Assembly: GCA_030549495.1 (NCBI GenBank) | Contig: JAUIRK010000950.1 | Span: 155,017 to 219,016 of the forward strand | Source: Nectonema munidae | Lineage: Eukaryota; Nematomorpha; Nectonematoida; Nectonematidae | DNA: 64,000 nucleotides | Direction of reading: 5' to 3' | In this document: positions 24,901 to 32,495 of the stretch, piece after piece | Position numbering within the stretch: the stretch's first letter is position 1 | How the letters are laid out: the number at the start of each line of letters is the position of its first letter | Notes under the pieces: generated by a model | Seen by the model: the letters and a program-made list of their open reading frames with translations, nothing else | The model's database searches: none | Told to the model about the DNA's origin: nothing | Made by a program: the position numbers and the translations under genes

Positions 24901-27658
24901 AATGTTTTTTCAATTTTTAAATCGTTCTTGACACTTAAAATTATTCACCATATATATGGCATGTCAATGTTGAAACTACAATGTAACTATAAATAAGTTT
25001 TATATCCTTTTTTTGGTTTTGAATGATTTTTTGTAGATCAAACCATATTATGATTCATTGTTATCAAAGTTTCAAGATTGATAATCTATTATCCTATTTT
25101 GCAATATCGCTTTATATTTGTCAAAATGTTGACCAGAAAATTAAGACACCCGACCTCTTTTTTTCTTTCAGATGTCCATTTTTGAGAGCTGCAAATAACA
25201 TTTATTTTTTATTACAATAAATTATCTTTTTGATTTTAAGAGTAAAGCTTTTTTAAACTAACACCATCTATGAGAAAAAATAATTGAGAAATGTTCCTTT
25301 TATTATCATATTGTTTCTGTAGATAAGTAGCATCTTCCGTTGAAAGAATTACTTAAAAATAGAAATTTACGTTTAACAAGATTGTTTGATATTGACACTC
25401 TTTACTCAAAATCCGTTTGAAACCTTGCGTATAAAAATGCCTAGAGTCCATAAAGCGAAAGTTAAACACTAACGCTTTATTTCAGTTAAAAAGTTTTAGT
25501 CCTAAAAATGAAGAATACCCGTTACCTAATTTAAAGATGAAAAAAGATTTTTAGTTTTTTTCATATAAAAAATATAAAATATTCGCCCCTTAAACGTAGA
25601 GCGATGCTGGGACGAAAGTCCAATTTTAAAACTCATTTCATGAGAGATAAGTACTTTTAAAAATAAAATAAATTTGTGCAGTAACTTTGAACATGCAATA
25701 AAAATACATTATACTTTTGTTAAAATATTAAATCCTCTCGAAATTTCAGTCTTTTTAAAGAAAAAGCTTTTTGGATTGTAAAAAATTAGTTAACTAATTT
25801 CACGGTCAATATACACATTTTATAAAATGGATTGATAAATTTATTACACGTGTATACACTTCAGAACCTAATGGAATTGAATAAAGGATCGATATTGAGT
25901 AAAAAATGAACCAATCATTCTAGAAACCAGAATTTCATTGTCTGAAGGAAGAGTATCACGCTTGAAAAGATTGGGCGGAACTTTATTGCTAGCTGCTGAT
26001 TTTTGACGAAATTCAACCTATAAATGAGTTGTTAAATAAAAGCAAGACAAGATTTGTAGATTTACTGTCAAAGGAAAAAATGATTTATCTTCGATTTCTT
26101 TATTTATAGGGCTGTTAGATGATATCGCAGTAGCCATAACGAACGTATTTCCACTCTAAAAATAAAAATGATTGAATATTTTCTCTGAAAGTTTTGCTCG
26201 TTTATTACGCAATCATAAACCTCAAAACTGAGCATCATCTAGTTATCTAAGACATAAAGAAACCAAAAATCATAAGAGTACCAGAGCGATTCGCTATGAT
26301 ACTCGAAATAATTGGCACCTAAGACTCGTGTTCGTTCATTCCATGTAAAGATGCTATACAAATTTTAAATTTTTTATAAAACAAATTGAATTTGTAGATT
26401 AATAAGAAATTACGTCTAAATTCATATTTTAAAAACTAGGATATCAAAAATATAAAAAATGATTACAAATATGATATAATATATGGTCTTGTCTGACTTG
26501 TATTAAACTAAAATTAAATTTATAAAAATTGCTTGTCTTATTTATACAATAATGACCAAACACAAATAAGTTGTCGTGATAGAAAACATGGATGTAAAGT
26601 AAATACTAAGCATGATTTTTGGTTTATTCTGAGGCAAAATAATTTTAAATACTTTTTTATAAAAAAAGAAGAAAGAAGTCATAAATTTCTAGATGTTTAT
26701 TATACTAATACCATATGCCTATAATAAACTTAAATTACTTATCGAGAAGGACCTACAACGTGTGATTGATGTACTTATTAGCTTGTTTCCAACAGTTAAA
26801 ATATTGAAAATTCATAAAAGTGCAAACGTTTTTACTGCTATCTACTTGCCTAGCGTATATACACATAGTACAGAGGGCAACAAAGGCAACCCTTCCCACT
26901 TACATCCAATAAAACTAATGTATTTAATTTCATGTAAACATTTGAGATTGCTGTGTAGAGACAACTTTTCAGAAAGATTAAACTTTTCATCATACAAATA
27001 AATAATTTAACCTTTTGCGGCACAATTGGACACCAGGGATTGATGAAATAAAAACCTGCTTTAACCCATTTACGACCAATGTTCCTATTTTGGAACATAA
27101 GTAATTTCATCTGCGTCTGCTTTTTTCAATGACTTTGAATATAAATCGTCTGCGTTTTTTAGATATCGTCTCCTTTGCTTGGTCTTAAATGGGTTAAGTT
27201 AAATAAAGGTCCATTCAAAAGAGAACGTTTAAATTTTTTGTGGTGGTAAAGCATTGTTCTCTTACTTTATGTACACGGATTTCATAGAATTCAATAGCTT
27301 TAAAGTTATTGTCCAAAAATCAAGAGAATGAATGCTTTGCCAACGGAAAGAAAATTCTTTCATATAATTTATGTATTTTTATGTCAATTACTTGTAAAAA
27401 TGTCTACATTTCCATTTTCGCACAGTTATTAAATACCTAAGGTGTTCAATTCAGAGAGATTATTACTATGTAATATATATGTGAAAACTTCGCATGAACG
27501 AAGAGATAATAGCATGCATGCATATGTAATCGTCTATATTACCAATTTTACAATACAAAACAGATAAGGCAAGCAAACATGTCAAGTAAAAAAATCTTAT
27601 TAGAAAAATTACATTGCAAACACAGGATCCATCCGCCAATTTAGCGAGTTCACCACTG
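6845..27658 (-). CDS. PNPT1: PNPT1, mitochondrial polynucleotide phosphorylase (gene span, N-terminus not found)
   Basis: PNPase is a phosphate-dependent 3'-5' exoribonuclease of mitochondria, built from two RNase PH domains with an alpha-helical linker, then KH and S1 RNA-binding domains. Sixteen exons on the minus strand follow the family order: RNase PH 1 (27658-18448), helical linker (18037-16937), RNase PH 2 (16875-12198 and start of exon 13), KH (7605-7187) and S1 (7187-6845). Splice phases agree across every junction except between exons 9 and 10, where about 35-40 codons (the VLCTVTF to LHYE stretch of other PNPases) were not located. Catalytic landmarks of RNase PH 2 are kept: [24 protein letters not shown] and GDMDFK. 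The KH GxxG loop is not kept. No in-frame stop was seen. The exon or exons for the targeting peptide and GNRKLEI region are not identified. Several introns contain transposons. Confidence 0.92.
7022..7133 (-). CDS. PNPT1: PNPT1 exon 15, S1 domain
   Basis: Encodes [19 protein letters not shown] and ends PNTQLDVRD, matching the PNPase S1 domain ending in HNTQLDQRK. Phase 2 at the start joins exon 14 (TTT GG / G). Donor GTAACT; the upstream intron is 53 bp (7134-7186). Confidence 0.9.
7187..7322 (-). CDS. PNPT1: PNPT1 exon 14, KH to S1
   Basis: Encodes the end of the KH domain ([15 protein letters not shown], compare TISQVDEETFSVFA) and the linker into S1 (LESIFTFG). Both flanking introns are about 50 bp with GT-AG ends. 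Confidence 0.9.
7371..7605 (-). CDS. PNPT1: PNPT1 exon 13, end of RNase PH 2 and KH
   Basis: Begins [10 protein letters not shown] (family QADIKLPGIP) and runs through the helical segment [13 protein letters not shown] into the KH domain. Where other PNPases have the KH loop GPGG, this protein reads [12 protein letters not shown], so both loop glycines are gone. The upstream intron is 4592 bp and filled with transposon sequence. Confidence 0.92.
7606..8339. other. PNPT1 intron sequence
   Basis: Part of the 4.6-kb intron. AT-rich, with no feature recognised other than the 7-bp target duplication at 8332-8338. Confidence 0.4.
8340..10490 (-). mobile_element. DNA transposon of an unnamed family (13-bp TIRs, 7-bp TSD)
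   Basis: The left end TAGGGTGTCCCAA (8340-8352) and the right end, reverse complemented, TAGTGTGTCCCAA (10478-10490) agree at 12 of 13 bases. They are flanked by GTGTTGA on both sides (8332-8338 and 10491-10497); the eighth base is G versus A. The 2151-bp body carries a decayed minus-strand gene (8410-9990). The target duplication, inverted ends and single transposase-like gene fit a cut-and-paste element. The TSD length of 7 or 8 recalls hAT-like groups, but the protein lacks recognisable hAT motifs. It lies inside a PNPT1 intron in the same orientation as the gene. Confidence 0.75.
8410..9990 (-). pseudogene. Decayed transposase-like protein with FDTT motif
   Basis: The minus strand shows, in order: [16 protein letters not shown] and [10 protein letters not shown] (about 9720-9880), [19 protein letters not shown] (about 9410-9460), [18 protein letters not shown] (about 9300-9350), [19 protein letters not shown] then [18 protein letters not shown] (about 9020-9165), a histidine-bearing block near 8960-8990, and [16 protein letters not shown] (about 8490-8545). 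I recall this order from a protein family common in cnidarians, hemipterans and crustaceans and usually annotated only as uncharacterised. Stops and frame changes between blocks show that the copy is dead. The conserved Asp of FDTT could be catalytic; that is inference. Confidence 0.65.
10545..10650 (+). mobile_element. piggyBac fragment, internally deleted
   Basis: The plus strand reads GVDLFHKL (piggyBac GGVDLFDQL-like) and, within 40 bp, joins a segment resembling the cysteine-rich C-terminal tail (GC-TTCGCATGCGAGAAG, near 10590). A longer relative of that tail is at about 11470-11515, so this copy appears to have lost everything between. Confidence 0.4.
11041..11515 (+). mobile_element. 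piggyBac transposase C-terminal fragment
   Basis: The plus-strand translation includes [20 protein letters not shown] (about 11212-11275), [20 protein letters not shown] and GPVSHYS, then a partly frame-shifted cysteine tail. This is the order found in one piggyBac subgroup (WWWPxFxNxLxxAVVNAW, then FRREIA, then CxxC). It has several stops and is a different subgroup from the copies at 3, 51 and 56 kb. It lies in a PNPT1 intron, antisense to the gene. Confidence 0.6.
11516..12197. other. PNPT1 intron sequence
   Basis: AT-rich; nothing recognised on either strand. Confidence 0.4.
12198..12269 (-). CDS. PNPT1: PNPT1 exon 12, catalytic aspartates
   Basis: Twenty-four codons: [20 protein letters not shown] followed by NALQ. 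This holds the GDMDFK motif with the metal-binding aspartates and lysine of RNase PH domain 2 (family EDYNGDMDFKIAGT). Phase 0 at both ends. Confidence 0.93.
12324..12466 (-). CDS. PNPT1: PNPT1 exon 11, phosphate-binding motif
   Basis: Starts [20 protein letters not shown] (family NGSSSMASVCGGSLALMDAG) and ends HILLTDIS (family RLLTDILG). The serine-rich phosphate-binding loop is intact. Upstream intron 52 bp, downstream intron 54 bp with a weak GTCCTT donor. Confidence 0.93.
12519..12675 (-). CDS. PNPT1: PNPT1 exon 10, RNase PH 2
   Basis: Starts [14 protein letters not shown], continues [20 protein letters not shown] and ends [10 protein letters not shown], matching the family's [28 protein letters not shown] and VTSEVLESNG blocks. 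The 3' splice site is a T-run followed by AG at 12676-12677. Confidence 0.93.
12676..14950. other. PNPT1 intron sequence with unlocated exon
   Basis: Very AT-rich. The missing PNPT1 codons between exons 9 and 10 must lie between here and 16772 if the gene is intact, but I could not identify them on the minus strand. A plus-strand frame at 14552-14800 resembles nothing I know. Confidence 0.35.
14955..15474. mobile_element. hAT-like non-autonomous element
   Basis: The right end, reverse complemented, is CAGTGGTTCCCAACC (15460-15474), the typical terminal sequence of a common hAT group. The left side has the matching but decayed ATTCCCAACC near 14967, followed by CCACGGGCCCC-like sequence mirrored near the right end. 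The interior is AT-rich with no transposase. No 8-bp target duplication could be confirmed. Confidence 0.5.
15475..16772. other. PNPT1 intron sequence
   Basis: AT-rich apart from a GC-richer patch at about 16340-16490 that I cannot assign. No exon recognised. Confidence 0.3.
16773..16875 (-). CDS. PNPT1: PNPT1 exon 9, start of RNase PH 2
   Basis: Encodes [20 protein letters not shown] then [15 protein letters not shown], matching the family's KRCDGRDLTSLRNVSCEV and LHGSALFQRGQTQ. The donor is placed after CAA (GTTTTC) to keep GETQ; a donor 11 bp earlier (GTGAAA at 16783) is possible but would drop that conserved block. Confidence 0.9.
16937..17036 (-). CDS. PNPT1: PNPT1 exon 8, helical linker
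   Basis: Encodes [20 protein letters not shown] and on to TVSSKK. Weakly conserved sequence, but in the right place and phase between the helical domain and the DGR block. Acceptor TTTTTCAG at 17037, donor GTAGAA at 16936. Confidence 0.85.
17037..17734. other. PNPT1 intron 7
   Basis: A 698-bp intron. No transposon or RNA recognised; the minus-strand frame at 17191-17421 has no similarity I know. Confidence 0.5.
17735..18037 (-). CDS. PNPT1: PNPT1 exon 7, helical domain
   Basis: Begins [20 protein letters not shown] (family [20 protein letters not shown]), then a poorly conserved stretch with a proline/serine linker, ending ELWHRLKT. Phase 1 at both splice ends; the downstream join gives KTEYCDC. 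Confidence 0.9.
18448..18609 (-). CDS. PNPT1: PNPT1 exon 6, RNase PH 1
   Basis: Encodes [20 protein letters not shown], then [13 protein letters not shown] and ends VASSPNNI. It matches the family block [20 protein letters not shown] very closely. Donor GTAAGT at 18447. Confidence 0.95.
19370..19433 (-). CDS. PNPT1: PNPT1 exon 5, RNase PH 1
   Basis: Encodes [20 protein letters not shown] plus a split codon; family counterpart [20 protein letters not shown]. Acceptor TCTAG, donor GTAAGT. Confidence 0.92.
19490..19539 (-). CDS. PNPT1: PNPT1 exon 4, RNase PH 1
   Basis: Encodes [16 protein letters not shown] after a split Asp codon; family counterpart DRSIRPLFPAGYFYDTQ. The intron upstream (19540-25911) is 6.4 kb and holds a LINE, a decayed CPDxFC-type gene and repeat copy B. 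Confidence 0.92.
19840..22195 (+). mobile_element. LINE with APE endonuclease, RT core deleted
   Basis: Plus-strand frames give an AP-endonuclease-like domain starting [13 protein letters not shown] (about 19911) with GDFNAVIGE and [16 protein letters not shown] (about 20325-20430), then a [12 protein letters not shown] block. The RT N-terminal part is [20 protein letters not shown] (about 21270-21330). After IIQSRISA (about 21535) it jumps to [20 protein letters not shown], so the central RT with its YxDD motif (about 200 residues) is missing. The C-terminal part reads [14 protein letters not shown] and ends RKRRG near 22173, followed by a GAA-type simple tail. Several stops and frame changes occur. 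The layout fits the RTE-like group often annotated as craniofacial development protein 2-like. It lies antisense in a PNPT1 intron. Confidence 0.75.
22196..22860. other. PNPT1 intron sequence
   Basis: AT-rich, nothing recognised. Confidence 0.35.
22865..24330 (+). pseudogene. Decayed CPDxFC-family gene, probably mobile
   Basis: Plus-strand frames reproduce, in order, several blocks I recall from a widespread arthropod and mollusc protein of unknown function. These are an N-terminal cysteine block ending in [11 protein letters not shown] (about 22980-23020), [20 protein letters not shown] (about 23105-23165), [11 protein letters not shown] (about 23400), [19 protein letters not shown] (about 23615-23675), HSFHMKET, then [11 protein letters not shown] (about 23855-23900), and near 24170-24290 the block [15 protein letters not shown] followed by NFRNLGF. 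Many stops and shifts make it a dead copy. The repetitive occurrence of the family suggests a mobile element, but no terminal repeats were found here. Confidence 0.6.
24552..25425. repeat. Dispersed repeat, copy B
   Basis: Similar in sequence and order to 345-960 plus 1945-2220, lacking about 980 bp found in copy A at about 25165-25190. It lies inside a PNPT1 intron. No terminal inverted repeats or target duplication found. Confidence 0.7.
25912..26017 (-). CDS. PNPT1: PNPT1 exon 3, RNase PH 1
   Basis: Encodes [20 protein letters not shown] followed by NEILVSRMI and a split Asp codon; family [20 protein letters not shown] and KEILTSRIID. It joins exon 4 in phase to give [11 protein letters not shown]. 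Confidence 0.93.
26066..26155 (-). CDS. PNPT1: PNPT1 exon 2, RNase PH 1
   Basis: Encodes [20 protein letters not shown] and ends SFFPLT; family SGDTAVMVTAVSKTKPS and FMPLVVDYR. The downstream intron is 48 bp (26018-26065). Confidence 0.92.
26156..27060. other. PNPT1 intron 1, upstream part
   Basis: Contains short plus-strand frames (for example 26533-26724 and 26693-27001) with no recognised similarity. The intron continues to 27612 and holds a MITE at 27061-27197. Confidence 0.4.
27061..27197. mobile_element. piggyBac-type MITE with TTAA target sites
   Basis: TTAA at 27061-27064 is followed by CCCATTTACGACCAA. The right end, reverse complemented, is TTAA-CCCATTTAAGACCAA, with TTAA at 27194-27197. 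Fourteen of 15 terminal bases match and both TTAA sites are intact. Length 137 bp, no coding capacity. It lies within a PNPT1 intron. Confidence 0.75.
27613..27658 (-). CDS. PNPT1: PNPT1 first identified exon
   Basis: Encodes [15 protein letters not shown] (family SSGKLARFADGSAVVQ), phase 0 into exon 2. It starts with one base of a split codon, so the preceding exon must end in two bases. A consensus donor (AAG/GTGAGT) at 27803-27804 has the right phase, but the sequence before it does not encode the expected GNRKLEI block, so I do not call it. Confidence 0.88.
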
Positions 27659-27898
27659 CTAAAATTAATTCTAAAATGGATAAAAAGTTAGGCTACATAA
27701 ATCGATATAATCAGATTATTTCATATCATTTGTTTAACATATCATATATCAACTATCTACAAAATAATAAATGTTGCAATTAATCTGAGGCAAAAATGGA
27801 CTCACCTTGTAGATGGATAGATAGCGGCACAACTGTTTAAAGACGGGCAAACTCTATACTCATATATAAGATTAATAGAAAGATCATTTTTGAAAAAC

Positions 27899-28178
27899 AT
27901 GCATGATCGCTGTTGGCTAGGACACTTAGAGAGAATGGATCCACAAAGACTAACGAAGAGACTATGGGATGAAAACATCACTGGACAAGCGAGGAGAGGG
28001 AGACCGGAAAAAAGATGGGAAGATGCTGTTAAAGAGGACATGAATAAAAGGAACCTGAAGATGCTGAAATGAAAGGAAGATGGAGACGTCGCTGCAAATT
28101 CAAGGTCGACCTTGGTCGCCAGGACAAAGACCTGCTCATTAGAGCGAATGGATGATGATGATGATGCATGATCGCTGT
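27899..28178 (+). mobile_element. 5'-truncated LINE with 15-bp target duplication
   Basis: The target duplication ATGCATGATCGCTGT occurs at 27899-27913 and again at 28164-28178. Between them is the C-terminal end of a LINE ORF2 (CWLGHLERMDPQRLTKRLWD, then GRPEKRWEDAVKEDM) and a short 3' UTR ending in an ATG/GAT repeat. The start is truncated and the end is complete, as left by target-primed reverse transcription. The protein resembles the C-terminal part of RTE-like LINEs, related to the element at 19.8-22.2 kb. Confidence 0.8.
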
Positions 28179-28249
28179 ATAAAGAATCACGTAATAGCGG
28201 CGAAGAAGTGTATATATATCTTTGTAATAATATACCATGAATGCATCAT

Positions 28250-28625
28250 CTAATAAATAATCTTATAAGGGTTATTTTTAATATGAAGAAGTTCGACCAT
28301 ACAAATCTTAAGTTTTATAATAATAGTTTACTTAAGTTGAAAGATATATTTCATTTAAGAGTTTCAGTATTTCTTTATAATAACTTCAAGCGTAACCTGA
28401 ATAATATTTTTGGCAGTCTGATAACATATAACCCAACACCTTTTTATAACACTAGAGGTTCAAAAAGACCAAATCGCGTCGACTATCGACTTAAAAGTTC
28501 AAAAATTTTAGTTATAAAAAAGGCAAACGAGTTTTTCAACAAATATGATAATATATTTAGCAGTAATATTAATTTTACTTTACCTGTATTCAAGAAAAAC
28601 TATTTTTACAACTATATATAACATA
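28250..28625 (+). mobile_element. LINE ORF2 C-terminal fragment
   Basis: The plus-strand frame contains LKFYNNSLLKLKDIFHLRVS and later YRLKSSKILVIKKANEFFN, which parallel the C-terminus of the CR1/Daphne-like LINE at 39-44 kb (LLKFNDLYKLRLAIFLF; LRFRACKFWNHF). About 125 codons open; the RT domain is absent. Confidence 0.6.
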
Positions 28626-31600
28626 AGCAGAATGCTCACTCACGTATTGACTTAACTATCCCTTTTTATTGTCTCTTAAAAATATGTGAAATTATTGTTA
28701 CTTTTTATCTCAAAAAAATCTAAAAGCGGCCATTATTTGGCTTTTAATTTTTTTTTGAATTTCTTTCAATCAAGTTTTTACAGATATTTGCCCGTTTATT
28801 TCGTCTTATAAGTGTAGCATTATAACCTCTATTCATTTTTGTGTGTGTTGATTTTATTTTTGAAAAAAAAACTAACGAAATGTGTTTTTGATCCATTATA
28901 TGATTTTTAATTTTTTTATAATAAAATTCTCTCTCTCATCCAAAGCAACAAATATATAGAATCTAGTTCCAAGGTCATATTTCAGATATTAAGTTTTTAC
29001 ATTTTATTTCCAACTGATTGAAAATATCTTGATTATTCAATTTAAGCTTGCAATCTTATTATAAAGCTCAATACTTTTAGAATAAGCTGATTTAAAGTTC
29101 TTATTCCTGAATTGCATAATGAGTCAAAAGTCTATGTATTTTTTGTTTCAAATATTTAATAAGACTTCTTTTTTTGATTAGATACAAAAGCATATCTTCT
29201 ATTTATCAAAATTATTATTTATGAAAATTTCTATCTAAACTTTTGAATTCAGGTGAAATGTGATATTAATAGGAGCATGCAGAATTTTTTCTTAATTCAG
29301 TTTTATTTGGCAATTATATTATTCAGTGTGGCAAAAAGCCATTAGTCCCGTTCACATGAAATAATAGTCAATCCGAATTTCAGAAACATTTGACGAGAGG
29401 CAGTAATGTAGCAAGGAATTTGAAGGCGCCAAATTTTTCAGAAGGGCAAATATTTTTTATAGGACATAAATATATAAAATACTATTTCTCAAGGGTTAAA
29501 CAGTTTTCTCCATAATTTAAAGCTTACAAGGTTTATCACCTTTGATAACAGTAACTAATTTAAATTAAGGTGATAGAATACATAACTTTGGATAGATGCC
29601 TTGATTTTATTGGCAAAATACAATTTAAACTATGTTTAAATGTTAGGTTAATTAACTATGTTCGGTTAAAAGCTTTGAATAGTTGGCAATGTTTTTACAC
29701 GTTTCCTATAAATTTGTGTTAATAAAAATTATAAGTAGGTTAATTATTTTAATTTTATTCATAAGTCATGTTTTTAAAAGTTATGGGCCTATTCTGATAT
29801 TCCGCATATTGGTAAATGTTAAATTTAGTAAGATTGGTTTTCCCCATTGGTCATCGATGTACTCATTTGAGTAGAGTAAATGTATCATCTTAAGCTATCT
29901 TCTATAACTTAATTACTGTTGGCTTTTCTTGAGTTCGAATAGGTCAAATTTTTATTATATATTCTGCAGTTGTATTTTCTGTAGAGTAAAATTTCATTAT
30001 CATCTTGTTCACTTATAGAATGAAATAGCTAAATTTTGTAAAGTTTGTAGCAAGTTTTACTTAAAAAAGTTTCGACTTTCAATTTCTACTAAAACGGCAA
30101 AGTTTAAATTCACGACTTAATACCTGTCAATTTATAGATCAGATTCTTAAATGTATTTTCAATTTACTTTACTAATTGAATATATGAGGGAAGCAATAAT
30201 ATAAAGAATACATAAAATATAATAAATTTTACAATTTAATTTTAAGAGGTAAATTGCTTCAGTACAGACTAATCAATACAACTAACCAATTCATTTGATA
30301 TGAAACAGAACTGTTGACAATTGGTAAGATGAAAGTTGAAAAAATGTTATAGCTCCAGGTTTTTCTTTGTAATAAATCGATATCTTGTCTGTAATCTTTC
30401 ACAGTAAGTCTGCTTTCTGGTTCAGACCCAACTTTTTATCTTTAATAAAATAATAAAACCCCAAAATTTCTTTTAAGAAATAATATACAATCTGTATTCA
30501 GGTGGATATATAGAAGTGCCTCATTGATCAGGCATAATATTCTAATACTTTGATTTTTCTTCTTTATAGAAATTGTAATATTTTTTTGATAGAAAATAAA
30601 AGCAAAATGCAAGATGATAATCTGTCATTTTTAGTTCTTAACAAATAAAATTGCTCTTGATAAAGTCAGAAGTCTTTAATCATGCATAATATCGTCTCTG
30701 CCATGTTGTTGTACTAATCCGACCTCATTTATTAGATACTGTTGGTTTCGTAAACATTTTTGTCTGATTGTGAAATATTGGATTAATGAATCGACAAAAA
30801 ATTTGAAATTATAAAAAAGTTCGTCGCCCCTTCTCCCAAATTTTGAGGATAGGCGCTATTTTAATATTTAAATAGATTTAAATTATTGAAGAACATTTCG
30901 ATTTAGTTGATACACAAAATAATTTAAATATTGGTTTATTTTAAACGTCAGCTATAACAAGCTAGCCTTCTCTTAAAATACCTGATACGAATTTATTATT
31001 GCCTCTAGTTTTGAAGATAAGTAAAATTTTAAAATGCTTAATATCCAGGGATGGAGGGTCAAAGTTAACCAAATTTAGAGGAATCAGAGTCACAGAAAAT
31101 TTATAGAGTGGGACTCACAATGTCTAATTTAAAAAACAAATTCTATTTTAATGAAAATGTGAGCATAAAGTATTCATTTTTCTTATAGTGAATCGTGTCA
31201 TCGAGCACGGAATGATATAATTTGATCTTAGAGCAACAATAAGTAAGACATAATTCAAACACACTCATAATTCATAGTACTTTCAGAAATATAGTACAGT
31301 AGGACTACATGGGGGAGAAGGCTGTCCAACTATGCGGATTCTCCGATTTAACAGAGAGTCTATATATATTAGAAAAAAATATTTCAAATTGGACATTTTT
31401 TCGTACATTTTTTTGCCATGTAAGATACATTTAAGAATAATTAAGAACAAAAACTCATTAGAAGAGTGAAGTCCACTCGTCGATGGTTGAGGAAGCTGAA
31501 AACTGATTGATGCTTGAGGAGAGTCTGAATGGCCGTTTGTAAGCCTATGGAGGAAAACATAATTTTAAAAAATGATCGAAATTTAAAATAAATAATTGAT

Positions 31601-31756
31601 GGCATTGATTTTATAATCTACACTTAGAAAAAGATAGTATTAAAAAATTATTGCATCTGTTTGTCATAGATTTATACTCAAATGTCAAATCATCAAACCT
31701 CATGAATTCAAGTTGTATTTTAGGGTCATAAGTGAAGATTACGTTCTAGAGAGATA
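28626..31756. other. AT-rich intergenic sequence
   Basis: About 3 kb with no coding similarity, terminal repeat or RNA gene that I recognise on either strand. The unidentified N-terminal exon(s) of PNPT1 could be here on the minus strand. Confidence 0.3.
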
Positions 31757-32261
31757 AAACCAACGTAGACATTAATTAATAGTAACCTAGGTTAGAAGAA
31801 TTAATAGTATCTTAGGTAATTTGGCTCTCGGCTGAGCTTGAAGAGCTAGAGAGCGGATCACGAGGTTGAAGATAGTGGAACGGCGATCAGATATGGTGGT
31901 TAGCTGCGACATGAGCAAGCTTAGTTTGATGAATAAGTAGCCCAGAAAAAACAGCGACGAAATAGCGAGACGGAGTAGTAGATTGGGTGACTCCTTTCTA
32001 CAAGTTAAAATGCTCCATGTTCATGAAGATGTCGTGATAAGGCGGGTAAAGACGCCTTCAAATAAGCCTAGTTACTGCTGCCTTGCAGTTAGTCAAATTA
32101 GACAACTTGAAAAAACTCTAGCGCTCCATGGTTCCGAAGTCCAAATGGATACGCACTTTGATGATGATGATGTATCATAACTCGAAACGATGCCTTTACA
32201 GTTTACAATAATCATAAAACCAACGTAGACACTAATTAATAGTATCTTAGGTAATCAATCT
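31757..32261 (+). repeat. GC-richer insertion between direct repeats
   Basis: About 40-45 bp beginning AAAACCAACGTAGACA at 31759 recurs at 32215 in the same orientation with a few changes. Between them is a GC-richer stretch (about 31825-32180) ending in GATGATGATGATG, which resembles the tail of the LINE at 28150. A 5'-truncated LINE or a SINE is plausible. The direct repeat is longer than a usual target duplication. Confidence 0.4.
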
Positions 32262-32289
32262 TGAAAGTAATGATTTCAATTCCCATTTT

Positions 32290-32495
32290 GCAAGTGTTTC
32301 TGGAATAAACATTTCATTCAAAAATTCTTCTTAGCTACTCGAGAAATTAAAGAGTCCCCTTCCTTAGATGAAGTTAGAATTAATAAAATTTGTAAATCGT
32401 TTAAATCAAATAATTCGTCTGAAATGAAGTGTATTTCTAATAAAATAGGTATTATAAAGTCTATAAACTCCTGGATCGATCCCTCGTTACTTTAA
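32290..32495 (+). mobile_element. Short LINE RT fragment
   Basis: The translation includes SLDEVRINKICKSFKSNNSS followed by SNKIGIIKSI, which resembles the pre-RT segment of CR1-like LINEs (for example IFNVIFELKSNNSKDFFGIS in the 41-kb element). About 65 codons, ending at a stop. Confidence 0.4.

Noticed and set aside
27803-27829. Segment ending in a perfect donor (AAG/GTGAGT) as the PNPT1 exon before 27658
   Set aside because: The phase fits, but the encoded residues do not resemble the conserved GNRKLEI block, so it may be chance.
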